From Agrococcus sp. HG114 (lineage in GTDB: Bacteria > Actinomycetota > Actinomycetes > Actinomycetales > Microbacteriaceae), in NCBI RefSeq assembly GCF_024723325.1, contig NZ_JANQCH010000010.1, positions 1 through 34,926 of the forward strand: a stretch of DNA of 34,926 bases, in the 5' to 3' direction. This document shows, one piece after another, positions 13,857-21,193 of this stretch (the stretch's first letter is position 1; every line of letters begins with the position of its first letter). The position numbers and the translations under genes were made by a program. Under the pieces are notes generated by a model. The model had not been told where the DNA came from, did not search any database, and was given only the letters and a program-made list of their open reading frames with translations.

Positions 13857-15350
13857 ATGGCCGAGCAGCCCGCAGGCATCCCCGACCTGATCCCCCACTA
13901 CATCGACGGCGAGCGCGTCCCGTCGGTCGACGGCGACACGTTCGGCGTGCTCAACCCCGTCACGAACGAGGACTACACCGTCGCCGCCTCCGGCAAGCAG
14001 GCCGACATCGACCTCGCCGTCGCCGCCGCCACGCGCGCGTTCCACGAGGGTCCGTGGCCGCGCATGAAGAACCGCGAGCGCGCGCGCATCCTCTCCCGCA
14101 TCGCCGACATCGTCGAGTCGCGCGACCAGGAGCTCGCGCAGTTCGAGTCGTGGGACTCCGGGCTGCCGATCACGCAGGCGCGAGGGCAGGCGCAGCGCGC
14201 GGCCGAGAACTTCCGCTTCTTCGCCGACCTCATCGTCGCCGGCCGCGACGACACCTACAAGGTGCCGGGCAGCCAGGTGAACTACGTCAACCGGAAGCCC
14301 AAGGGCGTCGCCGGTCTCATCACGCCGTGGAACACCCCGTTCATGCTCGAGTCGTGGAAGCTCGGCCCCGCGCTCGCCTCCGGCTGCACGGTCGTGCTCA
14401 AGCCCGCCGAGTTCACGCCGCTGTCGGCGTCGCTGTGGGCCGGCATCTTCGAGGAGGCCGACCTGCCCAAGGGCGTGTTCAACCTCGTGAACGGCTTCGG
14501 CGAGACCGCCGGCGACGCGCTCGTCAAGCACCCCGACGTGCCGCTCATCTCGTTCACCGGCGAGTCGAGCACCGGCAAGCTCATCTTCGGCAACGCCGCC
14601 CCGCACCTCAAGGCGCTCTCGATGGAGCTCGGCGGCAAGAGCCCCGCGGTCGTCTTCGCCGACGCCGACCTCGATGCCGCCATCGACTCGACCCTCTTCG
14701 GCGTCTTCTCGCTCAACGGCGAGCGCTGCACGGCCGGCAGCCGCATCCTCGTCGAGCGCTCCGTGTACGACGAGTTCGTCGAGCGCTACGCCGAGCGCGC
14801 GAAGCGCATCGTCGTCGGCGACCCGGCCGACCCGAAGACGGAGGTCGGCGCGCTCGTGCACCCCGAGCACTTCGACAAGGTCATGTCGTACGTCGAGATC
14901 GGCAAGGACGAGGGCCGGCTCGTCGCCGGCGGCGGCCGCCCCGAGGCCTTCCCCGAGGGCAACTTCGTCGCACCCACCGTGTTCGCCGACGTCCAGCCCG
15001 ACGCGCGCATCTTCCAGGAGGAGATCTTCGGCCCCGTCGTCGCGATCACGCCGTTCGACTCCGACGCGGAGGCGCTCGAGCTCGCCAACGACACGAAGTA
15101 CGGCCTCGCCGCCTACATCTGGACCAACGACCTCAAGCGGGCGCACCTGTTCGCGCAGGACGTCGAGGCCGGCATGGTGTGGCTCAACAGCCACAACGTG
15201 CGCGACCTGCGCAGCCCCTTCGGCGGCGTGAAGGCCTCCGGCCTCGGCCACGAGGGCGGCTACCGCTCGCTCGACTTCTACAGCGACCAGCAGGCGGTGC
15301 ACATCACCCTCGGCGACGTCCACACCACCCGCTTCGGCGCATCCGCCTGA
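13857..15350 (+). CDS. hpaE: 5-carboxymethyl-2-hydroxymuconate-semialdehyde dehydrogenase
   Basis: The 497-residue aldehyde dehydrogenase has GVAGLITPWNTPFML, FTGESSTGK, the catalytic Glu257 in MELGGKSP and the nucleophile Cys291 in NGERCTAGSR. The late EEIFGPVVAITPF and the C-terminal SPFGGVKASGLGHEGG are also typical. Length and motifs match HpaE, which oxidises the HpaD ring-cleavage product CHMS to CHM with NAD+. AAGGAG at 13846-13851 sits 5 nt before the ATG. It follows the GntR gene by 52 bp without a terminator and precedes hpaD by 37 bp. Position between the regulator and hpaD makes this assignment firmer than motifs alone. Confidence 0.93.
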   Translation: MAEQPAGIPDLIPHYIDGERVPSVDGDTFGVLNPVTNEDYTVAASGKQADIDLAVAAATRAFHEGPWPRMKNRERARILSRIADIVESRDQELAQFESWDSGLPITQARGQAQRAAENFRFFADLIVAGRDDTYKVPGSQVNYVNRKPKGVAGLITPWNTPFMLESWKLGPALASGCTVVLKPAEFTPLSASLWAGIFEEADLPKGVFNLVNGFGETAGDALVKHPDVPLISFTGESSTGKLIFGNAAPHLKALSMELGGKSPAVVFADADLDAAIDSTLFGVFSLNGERCTAGSRILVERSVYDEFVERYAERAKRIVVGDPADPKTEVGALVHPEHFDKVMSYVEIGKDEGRLVAGGGRPEAFPEGNFVAPTVFADVQPDARIFQEEIFGPVVAITPFDSDAEALELANDTKYGLAAYIWTNDLKRAHLFAQDVEAGMVWLNSHNVRDLRSPFGGVKASGLGHEGGYRSLDFYSDQQAVHITLGDVHTTRFGASA

Positions 15351-15387
15351 CCGCCGCAGCCGACCCACCCTTCGAAGGAGAAGCACC

Positions 15388-16482
15388 ATGAACGAGATCC
15401 CCAAGCCGAGCGTGCCCGCGCCCGACATCATCCGCTGCGCCGCGATGGACCTGGTCGTCACCGACCTCGCCGCGAGCCGCGCGTTCTACGTCGACGTGCT
15501 CGGCCTGCACGTGACGGAGGAGGACGACGAGGCGATCTACCTGCGCTCGTTCGAGGAGTTCATCCACCACAACCTCGTGCTGCGCAAGGGCCCGGTCGCG
15601 GCCGTCGCCGCCTTCGCGTACCGCGTGCGCACCCCCGAGGACGTCGATCGCGCCGAGGCCTACTACAAGGAGCTCGGCTGCCGCACCGAGCGACGTGCGG
15701 ACGGCTTCCAGAAGGGCTTCGGCGACAGCGTGCGCGTCGAGGACCCGCTGGGCTTCCCGTACGAGTTCTTCTACGCGACCGAGCACGCCGAGCGGCTGCA
15801 CCAGCGCTACGACCTCATCTCGGCGGGCGAGCTCGTGCGCCTCGACCACTTCAACCAGGTGACCCCCGACGTGCCGCGCGGCCGCAAGTACCTCGAGGAC
15901 CTCGGCTTCCGCGTCACCGAGGACATCCAGGACGACCAGGGCGTGACCTACGCCGCGTGGATGCACCGCAAGGGCACGGTGCACGACACCGCGCTCACCG
16001 GCGGCAACGGCCCCCGCATGCACCACATCGCGTTCTCGACGCACGAGAAGCACAACATCATCCAGATCTGCGACAAGCTCGGCGCGCTGCGGATGTCGGA
16101 CCACATCGAGCGGGGACCGGGCCGTCACGGCGTCTCGAACGCGTTCTACCTCTACATCACCGACCCCGACGGCCACCGCGTCGAGATCTACACGCAGGAC
16201 TACTGGACCGGCGACCCCGACAACCCCGTCATCACCTGGGACGTGCACGACAACCAGCGCCGCGACTGGTGGGGCAACCCGGTCGTGCCCTCGTGGTACA
16301 CCGAGGCATCCCCCGTGCTCGACCTCGACGGCAACGTCGTCGAGATCGTCGAGCGCACCGACTCGAGCGAGATGGAGGTGACGATCGGGGCCGACGGCTT
16401 CTCGTACACGCGCGCCGGGGACGAGGACGGCACCTACCGCGGCGAGGCGTCGAAGGGCTTCAAGATCGGCAACCAGCTGTGA
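15388..16482 (+). CDS. hpaD: Homoprotocatechuate 2,3-dioxygenase (extradiol, type I)
   Basis: The 364-residue VOC-fold extradiol dioxygenase is very like the Brevibacterium fuscum Fe(II) enzyme and Arthrobacter Mn(II) MndD, as recalled. The metal ligands are H154 (RLDHFNQ), H213 (MHHIAF) and E266 (HRVEIYTQ), with the second-sphere acid/base H199 (GTVHDT); each is one residue below the Brevibacterium numbering. The characteristic ending SKGFKIGNQL, which lids the active site, is kept. It opens the ring of 3,4-dihydroxyphenylacetate with O2 to give CHMS. AAGGAG (15375-15380) precedes the ATG. Metal preference (Fe or Mn) cannot be read from the sequence. Confidence 0.96.
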   Translation: MNEIPKPSVPAPDIIRCAAMDLVVTDLAASRAFYVDVLGLHVTEEDDEAIYLRSFEEFIHHNLVLRKGPVAAVAAFAYRVRTPEDVDRAEAYYKELGCRTERRADGFQKGFGDSVRVEDPLGFPYEFFYATEHAERLHQRYDLISAGELVRLDHFNQVTPDVPRGRKYLEDLGFRVTEDIQDDQGVTYAAWMHRKGTVHDTALTGGNGPRMHHIAFSTHEKHNIIQICDKLGALRMSDHIERGPGRHGVSNAFYLYITDPDGHRVEIYTQDYWTGDPDNPVITWDVHDNQRRDWWGNPVVPSWYTEASPVLDLDGNVVEIVERTDSSEMEVTIGADGFSYTRAGDEDGTYRGEASKGFKIGNQL

Positions 16483-17294
16483 CGACCCCTCACCTGCGGC
16501 CGGGGCGCGGCCTCGACGACGCGACGGTGACGAGCATCGCCGACGAGCTCGCCGAGGCCACGCGCGCGCGCGGCACGATCGAGCGGATCTCGACCCGGTT
16601 CCCGCAGGCGACGATCGAGGACTCCTACGCGGTGCAGCGCATCTGGCGCACGCGCCGCGAGGAGGCCGGCGCGCGGCTCGTCGGCCGGAAGATCGGGCTC
16701 ACGAGCAAGGCGATGCAGGAGGCGACCGGCATCACCGAGCCCGACTACGGCGTGATCTTCGCCGATCAGGCGTACCGCTCGGGCGACACGGTCGAGCACG
16801 CGCAGTGGTCGAACGTGCGCGTCGAGGTCGAGCTCGCGTTCGTGCTGCGCTCCCCGCTCGAGGGCGAGGGGCTCACGATCGACCAGGTGCTCGACGCGAC
16901 GGAGGTGGTCGTCCCCGCGCTCGAGATCCTCGACTCGCACATCGAGCTGCAGGGCCGCACGATCGTCGACACGATCAGCGACAACGCCGCGCTCGGCGCG
17001 GTCGTCGTCGGCGAGACCGAGATCGGCCCGCGCGACCGGAACCTCGCGTGGATCGGGGCCCAGTGCTTCGTGAACGACGAGGTGATCGAGACGGGCGTCT
17101 CGGGCGGCGTGCTCGGCCACCCGGCGCTCGGCGTCGCGTGGCTCGCGGGCAAGCTCGCGAGCCACGGCGACCGGCTCGAGGCGGGCGAGCTCATCCTCGC
17201 CGGCTCGTTCACGCGACCCGTGTGGGTGCACCCCGGCGACCGCGTGCGCGTCGAGTTCCAGGACGCCGGGCTCGTCGAGGTGGCCTTCCGATGA
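16479..17294 (+). CDS. hpaH: 2-oxohept-4-ene-1,7-dioate hydratase
   Basis: The 271-residue protein belongs to the HpcG/MhpD hydratase family, which shares the FAH fold. GRKIGLTSKAMQ and the metal ligands E116 and E118 (RVEVELAFVL) and E149 (VPALEILDSHIEL) are present, with the usual spacing of the E. coli-type enzyme. GGVLGHPALGVAWLAGKLA and the terminal HPGDRVRVEF complete the pattern. It adds water to 2-oxohept-4-enedioate to give 4-hydroxy-2-oxoheptanedioate. The GTG start overlaps the hpaD stop (GTGA), and the stop overlaps the next ATG (ATGA), so hpaD-hpaH-hpaI are translationally coupled. Confidence 0.92.
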   Translation: MTTPHLRPGRGLDDATVTSIADELAEATRARGTIERISTRFPQATIEDSYAVQRIWRTRREEAGARLVGRKIGLTSKAMQEATGITEPDYGVIFADQAYRSGDTVEHAQWSNVRVEVELAFVLRSPLEGEGLTIDQVLDATEVVVPALEILDSHIELQGRTIVDTISDNAALGAVVVGETEIGPRDRNLAWIGAQCFVNDEVIETGVSGGVLGHPALGVAWLAGKLASHGDRLEAGELILAGSFTRPVWVHPGDRVRVEFQDAGLVEVAFR

Positions 17295-18088
17295 CGACGT
17301 TCCGCGACGCCCTCGCCGCCGCCGACGCTCCCCTCGTCGGCCTCTGGAACGCATCTGGCAGTGCCCTCGCGGCCGAGATCATGGCCGGCTCGGGCGCCGA
17401 CCTCCTGCTCGTCGACGGCGAGCACGGGCCGATCACCGTCTCGGAGCTGCTGCCGATCCTGCAGGCGGCCGCCGCCTACCCGGTCACGACGCTCGTACGG
17501 GTGCCGTGGAACGACCCGGTGATCATCAAGCAGGTGCTCGACCTCGGTGCGCAGAACCTGCTCGTGCCGATGGTCTCCACCGCTGACGACGCGCGCGCCG
17601 CCGTGCGCGCGGCGCGCTACCCCGGCGGCGCCGGCGAGCGCGAGGGCGCGCGCGGCATCGGCTCGGCGCTCGCCCGCTCCTCCCGCTGGGGCCGGCTCGC
17701 CGGCTACGTGCAGCGGGCGGATGCGCACGTGTCGGTGACCGTGCAGATCGAGACCGCCGATGCGGTGGCGAACGCCGCCGAGATCGCGGCGGTCGACGGC
17801 GTCGACGCGCTGTTCATCGGCCCGGCCGACCTCGCCGGCTCGATGGGCTACCCCGGGCGCCCCTCGGAGCCGGCCGTCGTCGCCGCGGTCGACGCGACGA
17901 TCGACGCCGTGCGCGCCGTGGGCAAGCCCGTGGGCGTCAACGCGTTCGCGGAGGCCGACGCCGACCGGTGCATCGCGCGCGGCGCCGCGTTCGTGTTCGT
18001 CGCGGCCGACGTGACGCTCATGGCCCGCGGCTCGGAGGCCGCCGTCGCGCGACTCAAGCGCCCGGCGGGCGAGGCCGACTCCTACTAG
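17291..18088 (+). CDS. hpaI: 4-hydroxy-2-oxoheptane-1,7-dioate aldolase
   Basis: The 265-residue class II pyruvate aldolase has the HpcH/HpaI TIM-barrel residues: H45 (DGEHGP), R70 (LVRVPWNDP), E154 (QIETADA) and D180 (IGPADLAGSMGY). The first two match E. coli HpaI numbering exactly, and the last two are shifted by a five-residue insertion (RYPGGAGEREGARGIGSA). It cleaves 4-hydroxy-2-oxoheptanedioate to pyruvate and succinic semialdehyde, the final step of the pathway. No succinate-semialdehyde dehydrogenase follows in the window. Only a weak GACGG/CCGTC hairpin lies after the stop. Confidence 0.93.
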   Translation: MTTFRDALAAADAPLVGLWNASGSALAAEIMAGSGADLLLVDGEHGPITVSELLPILQAAAAYPVTTLVRVPWNDPVIIKQVLDLGAQNLLVPMVSTADDARAAVRAARYPGGAGEREGARGIGSALARSSRWGRLAGYVQRADAHVSVTVQIETADAVANAAEIAAVDGVDALFIGPADLAGSMGYPGRPSEPAVVAAVDATIDAVRAVGKPVGVNAFAEADADRCIARGAAFVFVAADVTLMARGSEAAVARLKRPAGEADSY

Positions 18089-18101
18089 CGGCGACGGGCG
18101 G

Positions 18102-18227
18102 TCAGCCGTCCTCGCGCTCCGGGTTGTCGAGCCGGAAGAAGTTGGACTGCGACCCGTCGGAGCGCGTCTCCGACCGAGCGGGCGCGTGCACCACTGCTCC
18201 GCGCCGAGCCGCCGTCGTTGACGCCAT
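18102..18227 (-). CDS. Possible 41-residue small ORF, unassigned
   Basis: A minus-strand frame from an ATG at 18225-18227 reads MASTTAARRGAVVHAPARSE and ends in SNFFRLDNPEREDG. From about residue 13 onward nearly every codon ends in G or C, as in real genes here, and the composition (two Phe, several Asp/Glu/Asn) is unlike the Arg/Ala/Pro-rich shadow frames. I recognise no family. It could be a genuine small protein, or the remnant 3' end of a lost gene between hpaI and the hydrolase. Its start overlaps the neighbouring promoter, which argues for a remnant or a shorter real start. Confidence 0.3.
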   Translation of the reverse strand: MASTTAARRGAVVHAPARSETRSDGSQSNFFRLDNPEREDG

Positions 18228-18246
18228 TGGCTAATGCAATTAGCCT
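18218..18246 (+). promoter_or_regulatory. Promoter and TetR-type operator of the hydrolase operon
   Basis: TTGACG (18218-18223), 17 bp, TAGCCT (18241-18246). The perfect inverted repeat GGCTAAT-gca-ATTAGCC (18229-18245) fills the spacer and overlaps the -10, an ideal repressor position. The ATG at 18253 lies 6 bp after the -10, so the transcript is probably leaderless. The TetR protein encoded second in the operon is the likely ligand of this site. Confidence 0.65.
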
Positions 18247-18252
18247 GATGGC

Positions 18253-19095
18253 ATGACCTCGCGCACCGCGTCCGCCCGCCTGCCCTTCGAAGGCGTCGAC
18301 CTCGCCTACGACGTCACCGGGGAGGGCCCCCTGATCGTGTGCCTCCCGGGCATGGGCGACCTCCGCAGCGCATACCGCCACCTCGCCCCGCTGCTCGTCG
18401 AGCGCGGTCTGCGCGTCGCGGCGCTCGACCTGCCCGGCCATGGCGACTCGGACGCGCCCGCCGAGCCGATCGTGAGCCAGCGGGCCATCGCGCGGGCGGG
18501 GGTCGCGCTCGTCGAGCGGCTCGGCGGGCCCGCGATCGTCGTCGGCCACTCGTACACCCCCGACAGCGCGCTGCTCGCGACGCAGCTCGCCCCCGACGCT
18601 GTCGTGGGAGCGGTGGCACTCGCTCCGTGGGCGAGCGCCCCGGCCGCCTCGCCCGCGATGCGCGCCGCGACGCGCCTCGTCACGCGCACCCCGTGGGCGT
18701 GGTCCCTCTTCTACCGCTCGCTGCACGAGTCGGCGCCGGCCGACCTCGCGGCGCACCGCCGGCGCATCGTCGCCTCGCTCCGCCGGCCGCACGGCACCGC
18801 TGCGCTCGCCGCGATGGGCGCCGGCACGGCGAAGGACGCCCTCGACGTCCGCGGTCGGCAGAGCGCGCCCGTGACGGTCGTGATGGGCGAGCGCGACCCG
18901 GACTTCCGCGACCCCGTGGCCGAGGCGCGCGCGTACGCCTCGGCGATGCCCGCGGGCGTCGCCGAGGTGCGCATGGTGCCGGGCGCCGGCCACTACCCGC
19001 ACGCAGAGCGACCGGGGCAGACGGCGGATGCGGTGGTGGCGCTCGCGCACGGGCTCGGCCTCGTCGACGGCCCGGCCAGGGCGCCGCGTGCCTAG
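18253..19095 (+). CDS. Alpha/beta-fold hydrolase
   Basis: The 280-residue hydrolase has the oxyanion region LPGMGD, the strand-turn LDLPGHGDSD, a nucleophile elbow VVGHSYTPDS (S100), the acid D215 (GERDPDF) and H247 (GAGHYPHAERP). The elbow is GHSYT rather than GxSxG; the loss of the last glycine is unusual but occurs in some members. No secretion signal is visible. It shares an operon and an 8-bp overlap with a TetR regulator, so it is probably induced by its own substrate or a related compound. An esterase or lactonase acting on a xenobiotic or signal is plausible; no specific substrate can be named. Confidence 0.85.
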   Translation: MTSRTASARLPFEGVDLAYDVTGEGPLIVCLPGMGDLRSAYRHLAPLLVERGLRVAALDLPGHGDSDAPAEPIVSQRAIARAGVALVERLGGPAIVVGHSYTPDSALLATQLAPDAVVGAVALAPWASAPAASPAMRAATRLVTRTPWAWSLFYRSLHESAPADLAAHRRRIVASLRRPHGTAALAAMGAGTAKDALDVRGRQSAPVTVVMGERDPDFRDPVAEARAYASAMPAGVAEVRMVPGAGHYPHAERPGQTADAVVALAHGLGLVDGPARAPRA

Positions 19096-19624
19096 GGCGG
19101 GCCTCTCCCGCGAGGCGCTCGTCGAGCTCGCGCTCGCCGAGCTCGACGCCACGGGCGGCGCGCCCCTCTCGATCGGCGCGATCGCCGCTCGAGCGGGCGT
19201 GCGACCGCCGTCCATCTACAAGCACGTCGACGGGCTCGCGGAGCTCGAGGCGCTCACCGCCGCCCGCACCTACGACGACCTCGCCGACGCGCTCGCCACC
19301 GCCACCGCCGACCACGGCGCCGACGACGCCGCTCGCGCCTTCCTCCACGCCTACCGCGCGTTCGCGGTGCGCTACCCGGCCCGCTACCGGGCGCTGCCCG
19401 TGCAGCCGTCCGGTCACCCGGCGCTCGAGGCGGCGGCCGCGCGCGTGCTCGACCTCGCGGGCCGTGCTGTCGCGGGGCTCTCGGGCGACGACGCGATCCA
19501 CGCGCTGCGAGGCCTTCGTGCCGCGGCGCACGGCTTCGCGACCCTCGAGGCGGCCGGCGGCTTCGGCCTCGGCACCGACGTCGACGCATCCTTCGACCGC
19601 CTCGTCGAGCGCCTCGTGGGCTGA
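19088..19624 (+). CDS. TetR-family regulator with WHG-type C-terminal domain
   Basis: The 178-residue protein has the N-terminal TetR helix-turn-helix LSIGAIAARAGVRPPSIYKHVDGLAELEAL. Its C-terminal region (AFLHAYRAFAVRYPARYRALPV, then ALRGLRAAAHGFATLEAAGGFGL) resembles the WHG ligand-binding domain. The GTG start at 19088 overlaps the hydrolase stop by 8 bp. It probably represses the operon through the palindrome at 18229-18245. Confidence 0.88.
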   Translation: MPRAGLSREALVELALAELDATGGAPLSIGAIAARAGVRPPSIYKHVDGLAELEALTAARTYDDLADALATATADHGADDAARAFLHAYRAFAVRYPARYRALPVQPSGHPALEAAAARVLDLAGRAVAGLSGDDAIHALRGLRAAAHGFATLEAAGGFGLGTDVDASFDRLVERLVG

Positions 19625-19673
19625 GCGGAGCCGCGCGGAGCGTCCCAGCCCCCGTCCGGTCGGCCGGGGTACA

Positions 19674-19690
19674 GTCCTGTGCCTCAGGAC
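19674..19690. promoter_or_regulatory. Inverted repeat upstream of the YihY gene
   Basis: GTCCTG-tgcct-CAGGAC is a perfect 6-bp inverted repeat between a possible -10 (TACAGT, 19670-19675) and the ribosome site GGGAGG (19699-19704). It could be an operator or a 5' UTR hairpin. Confidence 0.4.
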
Positions 19691-19710
19691 GAGCCACCGG
19701 GAGGACGGCC

Positions 19711-20979
19711 ATGCAGAGCAGCGACCCGATCGACGCCACCCTGGATGCGGCCGACGCACCCGATCCCGACCACGGAGCCAAGCCGGACTCGCCGCCGAAG
19801 CTCGAGGGCCAGAGCTGGAAGTACGCGCTCAAGCGCGCGCTGAAGGAGTTCGGCAGCGACGGGGGCACCGATCTCGCGGCGATGCTCACGTACTACACGG
19901 TGCTCTCGCTCGCGCCGGGGCTGCTCGCCGTCTTCTCGATCGTCTCGCTCGTGCTCGCGAACAACGCGAGCATCGTCACCCAGCTCGTCGACCAGGTCGT
20001 CGAGCGCTACGTGCCGGCCGATTACCGCGCACTCGTCGTCGACCTCGTCGAGACCCTCTCCGACTCCGCGACCGGCGGCGTCATCGCGCTCATCATCGGC
20101 ATCGCGACGGCCGTCTGGGCCGCATCCGCCTATGTCAAGGCGTTCTCGCGCAGCATGAACATCATCTACGGCATCGAGGAGGGTCGCGGCCTCATCCGGC
20201 AGACGGCGACGATGCTCCTCATCACGCTCGCGCTGCTCGTCGGGGTCTTCCTCGTGCTGGTCTCCCTCGCGCTGAACGAGGCGCTCGTCGGCGGCCTGCT
20301 CGCTCCGCTCGCCGAGCCGCTGGGCCTCGGGGGCTTCGTCTCGTTCATGACCGGGGCGTTCCTCCCCGTATGGGCATGGCTGAAGTGGCCGGTGATCCTC
20401 GCGCTCGTCATCGCGATGATCGCGCTGCTCTACTACCTCGCGCCCAACCTGCAGCAGCCGAAGTTCACGTGGGTGAGCATCGGCTCGGTCATCGCGATCG
20501 TCGGCATCGCGATCGCCGCGGTGGCGCTGTGGGTCTACTTCTCCTTCTTCGCGGGCTACAGCTCGTACGGCACGATCGGCACCGTCATGGCGCTGCTGTT
20601 CGCGCTCTGGATCTTCAACATCGTGCTGCTGCTCGGCGCCGAGGTCGACGCCGAGGTCGAGCGCGCGCGCGAGCTGCAGGCGGGCATCGAGGCGGAGTCG
20701 GCGATCCAGCTGCCGCCCCGCTCCACGAAGAAGGTCGAGAAGAAGGCCGCGGCGCGCGACAAGCTCGAGGCCGAGGGCCGCGAGCTGCGCGAGGAGCTGG
20801 GCGACGACCCGGCCGTCGCCGGCGGGCGCGACGGCTCGGCCAGGGGCGACGACGGTCGCGACCGCACCGACAGGGGCGTCCGCGAGGCGGGCCGCGACCC
20901 CGATGCGGCCGCAGACCACCCCGAGCGCCGGAGCCGGGTCAAGCGCAAGTTCCTCGGCATCTTCCCCCGCAAGGATTGA
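19711..20979 (+). CDS. YihY/BrkB-family inner-membrane protein
   Basis: The 422-residue protein has about six membrane helices in the YihY/virulence factor BrkB arrangement: MLTYYTVLSLAPGLLAVFSI, AVWAASAYVKAFSRSMNIIYGIEEGR, LLYYLAPNLQQPKFTWVSIGSV and the final FALWIFNIVLLLGAEVDAEVER. A 38-residue acidic, Pro-rich N-terminus precedes it. After the last helix (about residue 310) there is a highly charged tail of about 100 residues, rich in Lys/Arg/Asp/Glu with coiled-coil-like KKVEKKAAARDKLEAEGREL, predicted to be cytosolic. The old RNase BN annotation of this family is wrong; its biochemical role is uncertain. GGGAGG lies 6 bp before the ATG. It is monocistronic. Confidence 0.87.
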   Translation: MQSSDPIDATLDAADAPDPDHGAKPDSPPKLEGQSWKYALKRALKEFGSDGGTDLAAMLTYYTVLSLAPGLLAVFSIVSLVLANNASIVTQLVDQVVERYVPADYRALVVDLVETLSDSATGGVIALIIGIATAVWAASAYVKAFSRSMNIIYGIEEGRGLIRQTATMLLITLALLVGVFLVLVSLALNEALVGGLLAPLAEPLGLGGFVSFMTGAFLPVWAWLKWPVILALVIAMIALLYYLAPNLQQPKFTWVSIGSVIAIVGIAIAAVALWVYFSFFAGYSSYGTIGTVMALLFALWIFNIVLLLGAEVDAEVERARELQAGIEAESAIQLPPRSTKKVEKKAAARDKLEAEGRELREELGDDPAVAGGRDGSARGDDGRDRTDRGVREAGRDPDAAADHPERRSRVKRKFLGIFPRKD

Positions 20980-21048
20980 CCGAGGGGCCGGGGGCCCGGG
21001 CGCGCCAGTCCCGGCCGTGCATCGGCCCTGCGCCGTTCAAGAACACTG

Positions 21049-21077
21049 TTGTCCAGCCCTGCACTCCGGCGTAGCAT
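21049..21077 (+). promoter_or_regulatory. Predicted promoter of the LVIVD protein gene
   Basis: TTGTCC (21049-21054), 17 bp, TAGCAT (21072-21077), giving a 5' UTR of roughly 110 nt before the ATG at 21194. The short palindrome AACACTGTT (21042-21050) overlaps the -35. No other feature is visible in the 214-bp space. Confidence 0.45.
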
Positions 21078-21193
21078 CCCCCGCGTACAGCGGTGGACGG
21101 CCCGGGCGCATGCGGATCGGTGCGTCGCGCGCCGCTCCATCGCGCGCAGTTCCTCGAGGGATGTCAACGGCGACATCCGGAAGGAGATCGGAC

